Below, in pieces: positions 29,023 to 38,781 of a stretch of DNA of 54,661 nucleotides (position 1 is the stretch's first letter; each line of letters starts with the position of its first letter). The notes beneath the pieces were generated by a model that made no database searches, was not told the DNA's origin, and was given only the letters and a program-made list of their open reading frames with translations. The DNA lies in assembly GCA_947591045.1 (NCBI GenBank), contig CANQCV010000007.1, positions 1 to 54,661 on the forward strand. The letters run 5' to 3'. A program made the translations under genes and the position numbers. This stretch comes from an uncultured Clostridia bacterium. Lineage in GTDB: Bacteria > Bacillota > Clostridia > TANB77 > CAG-508.

Positions 29023-29256
29023 CTATTTATTGTAAATATTGTTTAGTTTGTTTTTCCATGCATTAATTGTTGCATCTGTACTACTTCCTAAATCAAAAGT
29101 ATTCATTCCTACATTTTGATTTAAGATGTTTTTCCAATGACTTAATGTTTTATCTTCTGTATCATATAAAGGATAATTTCCTTTATTTACTATACTTAAC
29201 TGTCTTGACCATTCTTTTAAAGTGTCCTGATTAGTTGTATATTGTCTAAAATACAT
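29023..29256 (-). CDS. Small virion-region protein, unknown
   Basis: 77 residues from ATG 29256, chosen because AAAGGA lies 11 bases upstream; the frame is open for 12 more codons without such a site. It has two imperfect internal repeats (LKEWSRQLSIVN, LSHWKNILNQN, INAWKNKLNNIY), Trp-containing helices about 30 residues apart. The repeat suggests a small helical bundle or adaptor. No family recognised. Confidence 0.6.
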   Translation of the reverse strand: MYFRQYTTNQDTLKEWSRQLSIVNKGNYPLYDTEDKTLSHWKNILNQNVGMNTFDLGSSTDATINAWKNKLNNIYNK

Positions 29257-29295
29257 AATTGTATATATCCTTTCTGCTTTTTTATAGAACATCTA

Positions 29296-30825
29296 TTATC
29301 GTGTATGTGTTCTATCTACTCTTTCCATAGCATAAATAGTAAGGTCTCCTTCGCCATAAATTTCAAAAGTATAACTATCAGTATTTTGCATATCATTTGA
29401 AACAAGAACACATTCCGTTTTATTTATTCCTTGTGGTAAAGCATCTTTTATTTCCTTTACTCTACCATCATGTTTAATTATCTTTATATTAACTGTACCT
29501 GTTAAATCATAGTTAAACCATATTTGTGATAAAGATTTCTTTTTACTTAACACTCCATTTTTAAATTCTTTCGTTTTTAAGTAAAAAGGAATCGGTCTTT
29601 TATATATAATATCTTCATTATCTGTAAATTCATCTTGTCCATAAGTTTGTATATAATTAATTCCGTCTTTTCTTCCTCCTGTTATTTCATATATTGTTCC
29701 ATTTGCAGTTAGTGCATAAACAGGGTTTGGAGTTTGACTAAAATTTAGGTCGTTATAGCTGTCACATATACTAACATAGTCTAGTTCTTCAACTACATTC
29801 GTAGGCTGTACTTCTTTTGTCCATTTACGCAGTCTTTGGTCAAATATTAAGAAAAACTTATAATCAGGAAACCAGAAGTATACTTTATTTTCACTTCCTG
29901 CAACAGATACATTTTTAGCTTCATTTATTGTAATTCCATAGATATATTTTTTTATTCCTCCAGTAATACCATTATTGCTACTAGGCTCTTCTATTGCTCT
30001 TATTGAACTTCCATCATATTCATAAATATGCCTTCCATATAGCCAATAAAGCATACTATTATGTATTTTTATTGTGCATTGATCATAACAACCTATATTG
30101 TTATCTAATGTTACACAAGTATATGAGTTACTTAATCCCGAAACTACTTCTGAACCATAATATAAATGCATGTTTTCTTGACTAAACACAATTAGTTTGT
30201 CATCAAAACTTACTAAACCTGTTATCTGATTACAGTTTTCTACTCTATCTTCTCTACTATTTTCTGTAGCTGACCAATCCATAGGATTTTGAAGTGAACT
30301 GAAATATAACATATTTCCTTTACTTGCCAACATTCTGTTTTTGTGGTAACACATATGTTCAAAATAATCTACACCTTCTGGTAGTGGCATGATTTCAGGA
30401 GTATTTACTGCTGTTAAGGGAAGTTTAAAACGCACAGCTTGTACACCTTCACCATATAAAATCATGTATTCACTATTTCCATCTGCATAATATACATGTC
30501 TAAATTTAGTACCATTTATTCCTTGTGCTATAACATCACCAGACAAGTCTTTTAATTTATCTCCCTGTATATAAAATAGATACTTTATTCCAGCAACCCC
30601 AAAATACTTTATAGGTTCTCCTTTTAATCCTGGATTCTTTACCATAGTCCTTCCGATTCTTGTTCTTATTGCAGGATAATTATCTAAACACATATTGTAC
30701 ATGTCTTGACATTCATCATCTTGTATACATGCAGGAGGATAAATATTGCTTATTCCACCAGCCAAATAATTTATTTGATTATTACTTTTATAGTTAATAT
30801 TTTGTAAATAAGGATTTGTTTGCAA
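29296..30825 (-). CDS. Tail hub/DNA stabilisation protein (P22 gp10-like beta-propeller)
   Basis: 509 residues from TTG 30825 with AGGAGG 7-8 bases upstream. It opens with an NYLAGGISNIYPPA motif and continues with repeating beta strands and propeller-like blades (MLYFSSLQNPMDWSATEN, LIVFSQENMHLYYGSE, KVYFWFPDYKFFLIFDQRLR). Short-tailed phages plug the portal with such a hub, which holds the packaged DNA and carries the fibres. It directly follows the putative adaptor, as expected. Confidence 0.75.
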   Translation of the reverse strand: MQTNPYLQNINYKSNNQINYLAGGISNIYPPACIQDDECQDMYNMCLDNYPAIRTRIGRTMVKNPGLKGEPIKYFGVAGIKYLFYIQGDKLKDLSGDVIAQGINGTKFRHVYYADGNSEYMILYGEGVQAVRFKLPLTAVNTPEIMPLPEGVDYFEHMCYHKNRMLASKGNMLYFSSLQNPMDWSATENSREDRVENCNQITGLVSFDDKLIVFSQENMHLYYGSEVVSGLSNSYTCVTLDNNIGCYDQCTIKIHNSMLYWLYGRHIYEYDGSSIRAIEEPSSNNGITGGIKKYIYGITINEAKNVSVAGSENKVYFWFPDYKFFLIFDQRLRKWTKEVQPTNVVEELDYVSICDSYNDLNFSQTPNPVYALTANGTIYEITGGRKDGINYIQTYGQDEFTDNEDIIYKRPIPFYLKTKEFKNGVLSKKKSLSQIWFNYDLTGTVNIKIIKHDGRVKEIKDALPQGINKTECVLVSNDMQNTDSYTFEIYGEGDLTIYAMERVDRTHTR

Positions 30826-30827
30826 TC

Positions 30828-31481
30828 TTATCTCCTCCTTTTATATAGGTGTGTTTTTCTTATGATAGGATACCTTTGCTGTTGCTCATTTTTGTTCTCG
30901 TTAGCTTTTTGCACTAAGTTGTTATAAAGTAATATGTATTCATTAGCAAGCTCTATATCTGGATTATGTCCTGACATTGCTATTATTGACATTACATTAT
31001 ACTTAACTAAATCTATATAATTATCGTCTAACTGGATATAGTCGTCTAATGAAGTTATCATCTGTGGCTTTTTCATATAATAAACATCTACTTTTCTTAT
31101 ATCCTTTGGAGTTGGAAAAATTCCTATTGTTCCCTCTCTGCCGTCATAATAGCCTATGTCACTCATTCTCTCATTTGGTAAATATGATTTAATCTCCTTG
31201 AAATTTCCCCAGTCATATGGATTATTTTGGTCTCTTGCTTTTTCTGATATTGTTAGACTGTTTATCATGTCTATACTGCAATCTTCTGGAAGTACATATA
31301 AGTCTTGACCTTTTCTAGTATTAAAAGAATATTGTTCTTGCAAACCTAAATCTTTGTATATTTTTTTCATAGTTTCATTTATCCATAAGAACAAGCTCTC
31401 TTCTTCGTATACATGAGGAAGTCTTATTTTAATATCATCTAAAACTTGTCTTACAGTTGTTCTACTTACTATATATCCCAT
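30828..31481 (-). CDS. Head-tail adaptor (gp4/gp11-like)
   Basis: 217 residues from ATG 31481; AGGTAGG, lying in the end of the upstream gene, is 8 bases away. A GTG nine bases earlier is possible. The protein starts with a helical VRQVLDDIKIRLPHVYEEES segment, has a beta-rich middle (EGTIGIFPTPKDIRKVDVYY) and a long C-terminal helix. This matches tail-tubular/adaptor proteins that dock onto the portal. It lies directly before the hub gene. Confidence 0.7.
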   Translation of the reverse strand: MGYIVSRTTVRQVLDDIKIRLPHVYEEESLFLWINETMKKIYKDLGLQEQYSFNTRKGQDLYVLPEDCSIDMINSLTISEKARDQNNPYDWGNFKEIKSYLPNERMSDIGYYDGREGTIGIFPTPKDIRKVDVYYMKKPQMITSLDDYIQLDDNYIDLVKYNVMSIIAMSGHNPDIELANEYILLYNNLVQKANENKNEQQQRYPIIRKTHLYKRRR

Positions 31482-31490
31482 TCCTAACAC

Positions 31491-32018
31491 CTACCTTGCT
31501 CTTATAATATATTTTGTTGTTTCATGCTCTGTTGTTAGATTAGGAATATTAAATTCTGGTTGTATTTCTTCTACTTCTCCATTTAATACTTCATATAAAG
31601 ACATATATTCTTCTGTATTTACTGCTTGTCCATTACATTCTAAATAATTTTCAGGAACAGTTTTGCCTGCATATAGTACAATACACCCTATAGGCAATAA
31701 AGCACTGCTACCACTTTGCGATTCGTTCCATAGGTCTGGGAATTGTCTTATATCAATCCCCTCTATATGAGTATCTACACTATTTCCAATAAAAATTACC
31801 TCACTTGTTTTAAACAAGGTATTTGAATAGTAATAGTTTCCTTTTGGAACAAATATGTATTTTGCCCCGACTTCTATCGCATCATAAATTGCTTGTTGTA
31901 TGTTTAGTCTGTTATCAGTTATTCCATTTCCTACAACATTGTAATTTTGAAGCGGAACAATACCAAAAACATAAAAAAACAAATCTTTTAATTCACTCAT
32001 TTTTAACTCTGTTATCAT
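31491..32018 (-). CDS. Tail protein with pectate-lyase-like start and collar domain
   Basis: 175 residues. Residues 25-85 resemble the beginning of a right-handed beta-helix (NGITDNRLNIQQAIYDAIEV, KYIFVPKGNYYYS) as in phage tail spikes, but the helix is cut short. Residues 108-150 are a phage tail-collar domain (LPIGCIVLYAGKTVPENYLE). GGAGG lies 8 bases before the ATG. It may be a shortened spike that keeps only attachment modules. Confidence 0.7.
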   Translation of the reverse strand: MITELKMSELKDLFFYVFGIVPLQNYNVVGNGITDNRLNIQQAIYDAIEVGAKYIFVPKGNYYYSNTLFKTSEVIFIGNSVDTHIEGIDIRQFPDLWNESQSGSSALLPIGCIVLYAGKTVPENYLECNGQAVNTEEYMSLYEVLNGEVEEIQPEFNIPNLTTEHETTKYIIRAR

Positions 32019-32031
32019 TCTCCTACCTCCT

Positions 32032-34203
32032 CTATTCTATATTTAAGTTTCCTATTTGAGGATAACCTTTACTTCCAATAAAGAATTTTCCAAGCAAAAC
32101 ATCTCCTTGCTCTGCGGTTAATCCTTGTGATTGCAAACCACCATAGAAATTCATTCCACGATATTTAACGCCTAAAAGTTTACCTGAATAAACATTCTTT
32201 ATACCTTTGTACAAATTAGATGTATTCCCTGCTGTAAAAAAAGACATGTCTCGTGAAAAGTAAAAAGTATCACGATCATAAGCCTGAAGTGGTAATTGTA
32301 TTGTTTGTATAGGCTGCCATGCCTCTGATGAATTAAAATCAACCTTGTAAATATCTAAATAACTTCCTGCTAGATAATCGTCTCTATTAAGGGCAAATCT
32401 GTTGCAAAAGAAAAATTCTTCATCAGCGGAAAAGCCTGCATACCTTGTATGACCGCTACTAACATATCGTATAGATGATTTGTTATCTAATTTTACTTTC
32501 ATTGTACTAGTATCAAAAGAAACATCATATAAATATCCTCCTACCATAGCTTGTGATTCATTGTTTAAAATTATCATACATGGTGCACCTGGATAAGTTA
32601 CTAATTCACCAACAAAAGAATATGGAGCTTTATTAGCAATTTTAACAATAAAATTATCGTTTCCTGCACAAGTAAGTATATCTTCTCTTGCTCCATCTAA
32701 ATGTGTCATATATAAATAGCTGTCATTAATAGAAAACTCTATTCTACGAGAAGAAGTATTGCAATATATACCTGGGCTTTTTGTTATTGTTAAGTCATTT
32801 GAATATGGCAATAGTTCAATTAGATGGAAAAATGATCCTCTTCCGCTTTGATTACATGTAGCGAACACATTTGGATTTTGATTTGCACTACAACAAGCTA
32901 CTGTACCTCCTATATCTAGTTTTCCTTGCCAATGCCATTGTTTGTCAGTTCCATAAGGATAACCTATATAACCATTCGAAAACGATAAATCATATCTATA
33001 TACATGCACATCAGGCTCTTGTATAATACAAAGAAGTGCGTCTTCTGAGCTACCATTAAAACCAGGATTACCTATTTTTATATGATTTATATCTTTACTT
33101 GGATCTAAACCCAATTCTTCAAATGAATACAAAAACTTAAGAGGAATACCATCTTTATTTACTAAATAACTTAAAGTGTTTGATGAGAAAATTAAACTTT
33201 GAATATACCTTTTTGTTTCTCCATTCTGATTTATTGTTGTTTCTGATACAAACAAGTTACCATCCTTTGATACGGCAAAAATATCAGTGTTTTTCAAAAA
33301 TACTTCTTTCTCAGGTGGCAAATCAAAACCTGTATATCCAAGAACATTGTTTACTTCATAATCTCCTGTTTCTAAGCCATAAATCTCCTCTACTTGGTCA
33401 TTTTGTAATGTTCCTACAATTAATCGTCCATTAGCATATGCGGTTTTACCATACAAAATATCTGATGCTGTTGCAGTTGCCCCTGTTGTGTCTGTACCAT
33501 AAGTTGGGGTTATTTGAGATAAGTCTACTTCAACATTAGTACCATATATTTTTTTCCCTTTTACATAGGCAGATTTTCCTAATTTAATATCACTTTCTGT
33601 TGCAGTTGCATCAGAGGTATCTAATCCTCCTCCTCCGCTACTTATATTGCTTATGTTTCCTGCCATAGTATCAAATGTGTCAGTAGCAGAGGTAGTAACT
33701 CCTTTGTCAGTAATAGCCTCTGCTACTTTCTTTTTTCCATCACTGACAGATTGAAAAAGTTCATCATACTTGCTGTCTAAATCACTGGTGCTTTTAGTTA
33801 AATTTTCAATACCTTTTGTAACATCACTAAAATTTGCATTAACATCCTTTACAACATCATTTATTTTGTTTTCACAATTTGTATGACATTCTTGTATTTT
33901 GCCTGTTAATTTTGTATCTAATGCTTGTACATCTGTATCTTTTGCAAAACTACTAAAATCTTGGTTTCTTATCATACTGTTTGTATACTCTTTTGCTTCA
34001 TTTAATTTAGAAGTATCTTGTTCATCAATATATTTTTTTAAAGCTGTTTCTTTATTATCATGATAATCTTGAACATATTTTTTTGTTGCGTATTCTTCTG
34101 CAGGTATTCCACCTAAATGAAGAGCATCATTTGCAATGTTAGCATCTGTTTTACCGCTAGAACTTGAATTATTATTACTTATTTGTTCATAAGATTTTGC
34201 CAT
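32032..34203 (-). CDS. Large tail fibre
   Basis: 723 residues. The coiled-coil N-terminus (about 10-180) probably trimerises. Two consecutive repeat modules (about 190-275: DTSDATATESDIKLGKSAYV and TGATATASDILYGKTAYANG) recur in the fibres at 14.8-18.5 kb. The C-terminal ~430 residues are beta-rich and propeller-like (SKDGNLFVSE, FSINDSYLYMTHLDG, SADEEFFFCN). The shared modules suggest fibre genes exchange parts by recombination. Confidence 0.75.
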   Translation of the reverse strand: MAKSYEQISNNNSSSSGKTDANIANDALHLGGIPAEEYATKKYVQDYHDNKETALKKYIDEQDTSKLNEAKEYTNSMIRNQDFSSFAKDTDVQALDTKLTGKIQECHTNCENKINDVVKDVNANFSDVTKGIENLTKSTSDLDSKYDELFQSVSDGKKKVAEAITDKGVTTSATDTFDTMAGNISNISSGGGGLDTSDATATESDIKLGKSAYVKGKKIYGTNVEVDLSQITPTYGTDTTGATATASDILYGKTAYANGRLIVGTLQNDQVEEIYGLETGDYEVNNVLGYTGFDLPPEKEVFLKNTDIFAVSKDGNLFVSETTINQNGETKRYIQSLIFSSNTLSYLVNKDGIPLKFLYSFEELGLDPSKDINHIKIGNPGFNGSSEDALLCIIQEPDVHVYRYDLSFSNGYIGYPYGTDKQWHWQGKLDIGGTVACCSANQNPNVFATCNQSGRGSFFHLIELLPYSNDLTITKSPGIYCNTSSRRIEFSINDSYLYMTHLDGAREDILTCAGNDNFIVKIANKAPYSFVGELVTYPGAPCMIILNNESQAMVGGYLYDVSFDTSTMKVKLDNKSSIRYVSSGHTRYAGFSADEEFFFCNRFALNRDDYLAGSYLDIYKVDFNSSEAWQPIQTIQLPLQAYDRDTFYFSRDMSFFTAGNTSNLYKGIKNVYSGKLLGVKYRGMNFYGGLQSQGLTAEQGDVLLGKFFIGSKGYPQIGNLNIE

Positions 34204-34267
34204 TTTTTCCTCCTTCCTAAAATTAAGGGAAGCAATAATAATGTTGCCTCCCTATTTTTAGTATTTA

Positions 34268-35197
34268 TTATTCACTTACACCTTTTGAACCTACTAGTCC
34301 TCTCCAATCACAATAACCAACATCAAAACGAGTATAACCATACATGTTGTAATCCATTTGGTCTTGGATTTTCTCAGAACCAAATATTGGCTCTTCTCTA
34401 CGCAAGAATAATAAGTTGTCAAGGCTTGTATCTTGAATAAACCATGGTTTCATAGTTCCTTCTGGATCAGACAAATTATCCCACACTCTTACTGTTAAAT
34501 TAGGTATAGTATTAACATCATTGTTATTTGTTCCACTTTGTAAAATAGAATTTACAATAGCTTTTGCAGTAAACTCTAATTCAGGACATACTACTAATTG
34601 TGTAGCAGATGCAGAGATTAGAATACCTGCTTCGTCTTTTTGTAATCTCATTAATGTTAAGGCTGCTTTTAAAGATTCATCTGTTAAAGGTCCTTCTATT
34701 AAGTTAGAACATTCAGATTCAGAATTGATTAATGGGTGGTCTTTTGCAAATAAAGCTTTTCCATCATAGCCAGTATTATCAAATCCTTTTAAAATTACAC
34801 TTGCTGATTCTGCCTCTTCTGTTGCTCTTAATCCTCTACCAAGACCTTTGGCAGAACCTCCATTACCTATACCTTTCATTACATTGTATAAATCGTCTTG
34901 TACTAATTCCCATGTTAATTGATATGCCTTGTCATATCTCTTTGCCTCGAAAGAAGCAACTTCTCCTTCATCAAATTTGTCATGGTTAAATTTACTTCCT
35001 TCTGTATTAGTTTGCCATAAACCAAATGCTCCTAAATGTGGGTATGTTTGTTTTTTGGCGTCCATTTTGTCGGTTTTAAATATGCTTTTGTATACTAATG
35101 GTTTTTCATTGTAACTGTCAAAAAATATTTTTTTGTGAATTGGTGTTAACAATTCAGCAAAATTGTCTCTTGTCATCATTGCTGCTTCTGTTGCCAT
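34268..35197 (-). CDS. Major capsid protein (HK97 fold, Mu gpT-like)
   Basis: 309 residues. Signatures include an N-terminal SYNEKPLVYKSIFKTDKMD segment, the aromatic QLTWELVQDDLYNV helix, the G-loop-like DGKALFAKDHPL stretch and a C-terminal TRFDVGYCDWRGL. The pattern resembles Mu-gpT-type HK97-fold capsid proteins. AGGAG precedes the ATG. It follows the scaffold gene, the normal order. Confidence 0.85.
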   Translation of the reverse strand: MATEAAMMTRDNFAELLTPIHKKIFFDSYNEKPLVYKSIFKTDKMDAKKQTYPHLGAFGLWQTNTEGSKFNHDKFDEGEVASFEAKRYDKAYQLTWELVQDDLYNVMKGIGNGGSAKGLGRGLRATEEAESASVILKGFDNTGYDGKALFAKDHPLINSESECSNLIEGPLTDESLKAALTLMRLQKDEAGILISASATQLVVCPELEFTAKAIVNSILQSGTNNNDVNTIPNLTVRVWDNLSDPEGTMKPWFIQDTSLDNLLFLRREEPIFGSEKIQDQMDYNMYGYTRFDVGYCDWRGLVGSKGVSE

Positions 35198-35252
35198 AAT
35201 ATCATCTCCTATATTTATTAAAATTTATAGTAAATATAGAAGTATTAAGAAA

Positions 35253-36047
35253 TTATTTCTTCTTAGCAGATAAGTAATTGTTATATTGCTTTAAAGAATC
35301 TGCGTTTTTTGCTGCTAAATAATCGTTAGTATCAATTCCTGCAAGATTTGCTATCGCAATTTCCTTTGCTGTTGCCTTTGGCTTTTTATCACTATTGTTT
35401 ACAGCTCCCCCTGCATTTGAATTAATACCATCTAGTATTTCTTTTCTAGCTTGATTATTTTGTAGCTTAGCCTCTACTTTTCTTGTCACTTCGCTATTAG
35501 TATTAATAGTTTTGGCTTTGTCGTAATTAGTTGCATAATATGCTTGTTCGATTGACAATCCCTTGTCGACTAAGGTCTTGATTTCATCTTCAAACTCTAA
35601 TATGTCAGAAAAATTACTGTCCTTTGACTTTTCTAACAACTCATTTTTGAACTTCATTTCAGAAAGTTCTTGTTCTATCCTTTTAGAACTAGACTGCTTT
35701 TTATCAATAGCTGTTGCTATCGATTTTGCTATACTTTCATCTACACCATTCTCAATAAGTTCTTCCAAAGTCGTTTTTTCTTGTGACTTATTTGCACTCT
35801 CCAAGGCAGACATTCTAGCTTCAAGTTCTTTATATTTCTTTTCAGCTTCTTTTCTTGCCTTGCGTTCTGCATTAATTCCTTTTCTTAGAGATTCTTTCTC
35901 TTCATCTAATGTATCATTAGCATTTGTTTCCACATCTGATACTTCTTCTGTTTCTGTTTTCTCCTCTTGTACGCTAGGTAATTTAATAGAATCTTCTGTT
36001 CCTAAATTAACTGCCTCTAAGTTAATTCCTTCTTGTTCTTCGTCCAT
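35253..36047 (-). CDS. Head scaffolding protein
   Basis: 264 residues from ATG 36047 (AAAGGAG 7 bases upstream); the frame is open six codons further without a better site. The protein is highly charged: acidic N-terminus, long Lys/Glu coiled coil (about 55-150), basic C-terminus (YNNYLSAKKK). Such proteins fill the procapsid and leave or are cleaved on packaging. Location between portal and capsid supports the role. Confidence 0.8.
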   Translation of the reverse strand: MDEEQEGINLEAVNLGTEDSIKLPSVQEEKTETEEVSDVETNANDTLDEEKESLRKGINAERKARKEAEKKYKELEARMSALESANKSQEKTTLEELIENGVDESIAKSIATAIDKKQSSSKRIEQELSEMKFKNELLEKSKDSNFSDILEFEDEIKTLVDKGLSIEQAYYATNYDKAKTINTNSEVTRKVEAKLQNNQARKEILDGINSNAGGAVNNSDKKPKATAKEIAIANLAGIDTNDYLAAKNADSLKQYNNYLSAKKK

Positions 36048-36063
36048 GATGTTTCTCCTTTCC

Positions 36064-36147
36064 ATTTTTAGCCAGGTTTTGTCCTCAGGTAGATTTTTCG
36101 CCAGGTTTACTCCTCATATTTTTGATTTTTAGCCAGCTTTTCTGCTC
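36064..36147 (-). repeat. Three imperfect tandem repeats upstream of the scaffold gene
   Basis: Units beginning GCCAG at 36071, 36100 and 36132 (plus strand), spaced 29 and 32 bases. Each contains, on the minus strand, a GAG-A/C-G element followed by AAAMCTGGCTAAAAAT. They fill the 110-bp gap between the zinc-finger gene and the scaffold. Each unit offers a possible GAGGA ribosome-binding core. Confidence 0.6.
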
Positions 36148-36173
36148 AATTTATATTAATTTTTAATTAATAT

Positions 36174-36548
36174 CTAAGTATTATGTGTCTTCATATGTAC
36201 AGAAAGTCCTGCTTTGTTTTTAAAAGCTCTTTGACATACAGGACATATAAATTCATTATCTGTATTGTTATCTTCTTTATTTGTTTCACTTTGTACCTTT
36301 TCATTGTCAGCAACAGTTTCGTCTTTTTGTGCTATGTCTTTTATTATGTAAGTTTGTCCTACTTGCTTAATTAGTAAAAGTGTGTCTCGTGAACATACCG
36401 GACATTTAATTTCATCTACATGTCTAACTATTCCACCATAGAATTTATCATCATTAATTCGTTGTAATTTCTTCATATCTTTTATAGTAAATTCATGTCC
36501 ACATTCGCATCTAGTTTTATTTTTAACTTTGTAATTTCCTAAATCCAT
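36174..36548 (-). CDS. Two-zinc-site protein ending in a C2H2 zinc finger
   Basis: 124 residues. The N-terminal part has a four-cysteine ribbon (CECGH near residue 14, CPVCSRD near 49). An acidic linker (about 72-100) leads to a classic C2H2 finger: FICPVCQRAFKNKAGLSVHM with the second His four residues later. It lies 1 base after the portal gene, within the head operon, so a packaging or head-assembly role with nucleic acid binding is possible. Single C2H2 fingers are unusual in bacterial proteins. Confidence 0.75.
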   Translation of the reverse strand: MDLGNYKVKNKTRCECGHEFTIKDMKKLQRINDDKFYGGIVRHVDEIKCPVCSRDTLLLIKQVGQTYIIKDIAQKDETVADNEKVQSETNKEDNNTDNEFICPVCQRAFKNKAGLSVHMKTHNT

Positions 36549-36549
36549 T

Positions 36550-38493
36550 TTACGCTCCTTTCATATAAGATGTTGCTACATTTCCATTTGCTGTTAAACC
36601 CTCTATATTAGCATTTTGATTTTGAGTTAACGGTATTTGTCCTGGTTGTTGATTGTTCTCTTGTATTGTCTGTTCTTGATTATTATCAAATATTCCTAAC
36701 TCTTGTTGCTCTTGTATACTTTCTGGTATCTCTTGAATATTAAGTCCTAATTGTTTTACTAAGTAGTTTCTATATTCTTTTTTAGTTAATGCTTTATCTG
36801 CATAAGCTTGTCTTACAATAGAGTATCTGTATGCTCTATTATTAGGAAGACCAGCTCCTACTGAAACTGATAAATCGAACATTACTTTCCTTGATTCACC
36901 ATCATCTGCTTGCATATACTTATAATCTTCTTCCTTAGCATTTGGATTATTTTCTAGATAATTCTTTCTATAATCTGAGTCAGATTCTATTAATACAGGA
37001 ACATGGTTTAGACTGTCTGGATTAAATGATGTAAAATCATCTTCTCCATTTTTACCAGTTATTCTAAATAACATTGTTGTGTTCCAGTTAAGTAAAGCAA
37101 GTTCTATACAATATTCAAATACATCTGATAATGTCTCTTGTAGTAGTCCTTTTTTATGTTCTATCATTGAATTGCCACTGTTTTGTAATGCTAAACTTTC
37201 TGTTGCAGTATCAATACCATTTTGCTGTTTACCTATCATTTGGTCTGAGAACCTAGTAACTATCTGTCTATCATTATTTATAAGCTCTGTTCTTTTATTT
37301 GTTATGTATGTTGGAATAGAAGGTGGAGCAAGCCACTTTATTCCATTAATATCATTTGAAGGTATCATTTGACCTGGTTCATTTACTATCTTTTCTGGAT
37401 CTATTCCAGAAGAATTAGCAATAACTCCCATTGGATTTCCTGTAAGTCTTGCATTTTTTATTATGCTATCGTCTATTTCATCTATTTGGTCTGATATAGG
37501 TAAAACAAGTTCAGAACTTGCCTTTCCCCATATTGTATTTTCTCTATACATATCAGGCGTTAAGAAATATGGATACTTACTATTAGGAAATAACTCTAAC
37601 TTTTCTACCTTTAATTTTTCGGCTTCCTCTTTCTTTCCCTTTTGCAATAATTCGTTTTGCTTTTCTATTGTTTCTTTTTCTTTTCTATCATTGTATTCTC
37701 GCAATTTCTTTTTTGTATCTCGTAAGATTACTCCATCGCCAGACATCTCTACAAGTCTTAATCTTAGTTTTCCGTCTTCTTTATATCTTGTCCATACCAT
37801 TAAATGTACATATTGGTCTTCTTCGTTTTCTTGGATTATGTTTTGGACTGGATCTAAATTAGGTATAATACAGTCTGCAATCTTTTCACCATATTCTATC
37901 TTTGCAGAATAAATTGATTTTGCTTTTGCCTCTATAATATATTGTGCTTCTTGTATGTCGTATATATCTGTTATAGATGGATCTACAAATAATTTACTAG
38001 GATGTATCGGCTCTATAATTGGTAGTCCTTTACCTTCTAATTTATCAAAATCCCATAATACCTTAAATATTCCTGTCCCTGTCATTTCTCTGCGTCTTTC
38101 ATGTACTTCTACTTTCCTATACATTTTGTTTCGTTCTTTTATAAAGTCTGCAAGAGTTCTTACTTGGTCACAAAAAGGTTTGTCTCCTGGCTCTCTTGGA
38201 TCTACTTGAATAGCAATAGTTTGGTCACAAAGCAATGCAGTTTTTCCCTCTATATTAGAATTTGTTATATTTGTATTAGGTGCAGTATCTACATCTTCGT
38301 CATAATCAAAATCGCCTTCCCAATATTTGTTTATATCTTCCCATTTTTTTGTTAATCCTAACCTTTGCTTGTCGTTATAAGCTCTACGATACCACACTAA
38401 AAATTGTTCTGCCTCTTCTATTTCTTTGTCTGACATAAGTTCTCTTCTTTTGGCTTCTTTTTCTTTTACAATATCATCAAAATAATCTTCCAC
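36550..38493 (-). CDS. Portal protein
   Basis: 647 residues, from GTG 38493 preceded by AAGGAAGAG. Features include an N-terminal helical wing, QVDPREPGDKPFCDQV, the HPSKLFVDPSITDIYDIQEA segment typical of large podoviral portals, a long central coiled helix (about 255-300), and a Gln/Asn-rich tail. It forms the dodecameric DNA-entry ring at one capsid vertex and follows the terminase closely. Confidence 0.88.
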   Translation of the reverse strand: MEDYFDDIVKEKEAKRRELMSDKEIEEAEQFLVWYRRAYNDKQRLGLTKKWEDINKYWEGDFDYDEDVDTAPNTNITNSNIEGKTALLCDQTIAIQVDPREPGDKPFCDQVRTLADFIKERNKMYRKVEVHERRREMTGTGIFKVLWDFDKLEGKGLPIIEPIHPSKLFVDPSITDIYDIQEAQYIIEAKAKSIYSAKIEYGEKIADCIIPNLDPVQNIIQENEEDQYVHLMVWTRYKEDGKLRLRLVEMSGDGVILRDTKKKLREYNDRKEKETIEKQNELLQKGKKEEAEKLKVEKLELFPNSKYPYFLTPDMYRENTIWGKASSELVLPISDQIDEIDDSIIKNARLTGNPMGVIANSSGIDPEKIVNEPGQMIPSNDINGIKWLAPPSIPTYITNKRTELINNDRQIVTRFSDQMIGKQQNGIDTATESLALQNSGNSMIEHKKGLLQETLSDVFEYCIELALLNWNTTMLFRITGKNGEDDFTSFNPDSLNHVPVLIESDSDYRKNYLENNPNAKEEDYKYMQADDGESRKVMFDLSVSVGAGLPNNRAYRYSIVRQAYADKALTKKEYRNYLVKQLGLNIQEIPESIQEQQELGIFDNNQEQTIQENNQQPGQIPLTQNQNANIEGLTANGNVATSYMKGA

Positions 38494-38498
38494 CTAGG

Positions 38499-38780
38499 CT
38501 ACTCTTCCTTTCTTGGTTTTATTTCTACTCCGTTTTTAGTTTTAACAGGCTCATATAAGCCATCTTTATTCTTAAACTTCTCGTAATTATATTGCCTTCC
38601 TTTTAAAGGATTGTCAAAATCAACTCTTGACATTGGTGTATGTATTCTTTTCTCTTTGTTTTCTTTGACTGCTGTTTCAGCTTTTTTAGATAGTCTATAT
38701 ACAGTAACATCTAATTCAATAATTGCTACCATAAATGCCAACATTACTGCAATTAATATCATTAATAACAACTCAATCAT
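38499..38780 (-). CDS. Small membrane-anchored phage protein
   Basis: 93 residues. An N-terminal membrane helix (LLLMILIAVMLAFMVAIIEL) is followed by a basic cytoplasmic part with KGRQYNYEKFKNKDG. It sits between terminase and portal with only 1-5 bases on each side. No family recognised. Confidence 0.65.
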   Translation of the reverse strand: MIELLLMILIAVMLAFMVAIIELDVTVYRLSKKAETAVKENKEKRIHTPMSRVDFDNPLKGRQYNYEKFKNKDGLYEPVKTKNGVEIKPRKEE

Positions 38781-38781
38781 T

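Noticed and set aside
14352..32018. Long-tailed (siphovirus or myovirus) assembly genes such as tape measure or a slippery tail chaperone.
   Set aside because: No tape-measure coiled-coil gene, sheath, tube pair or -1 slippery heptamer was found; hub/adaptor types point to a short tail.
36064..36147. CRISPR-like array from the three tandem repeats.
   Set aside because: Only three imperfect units with spacers of a few bases and no cas genes.
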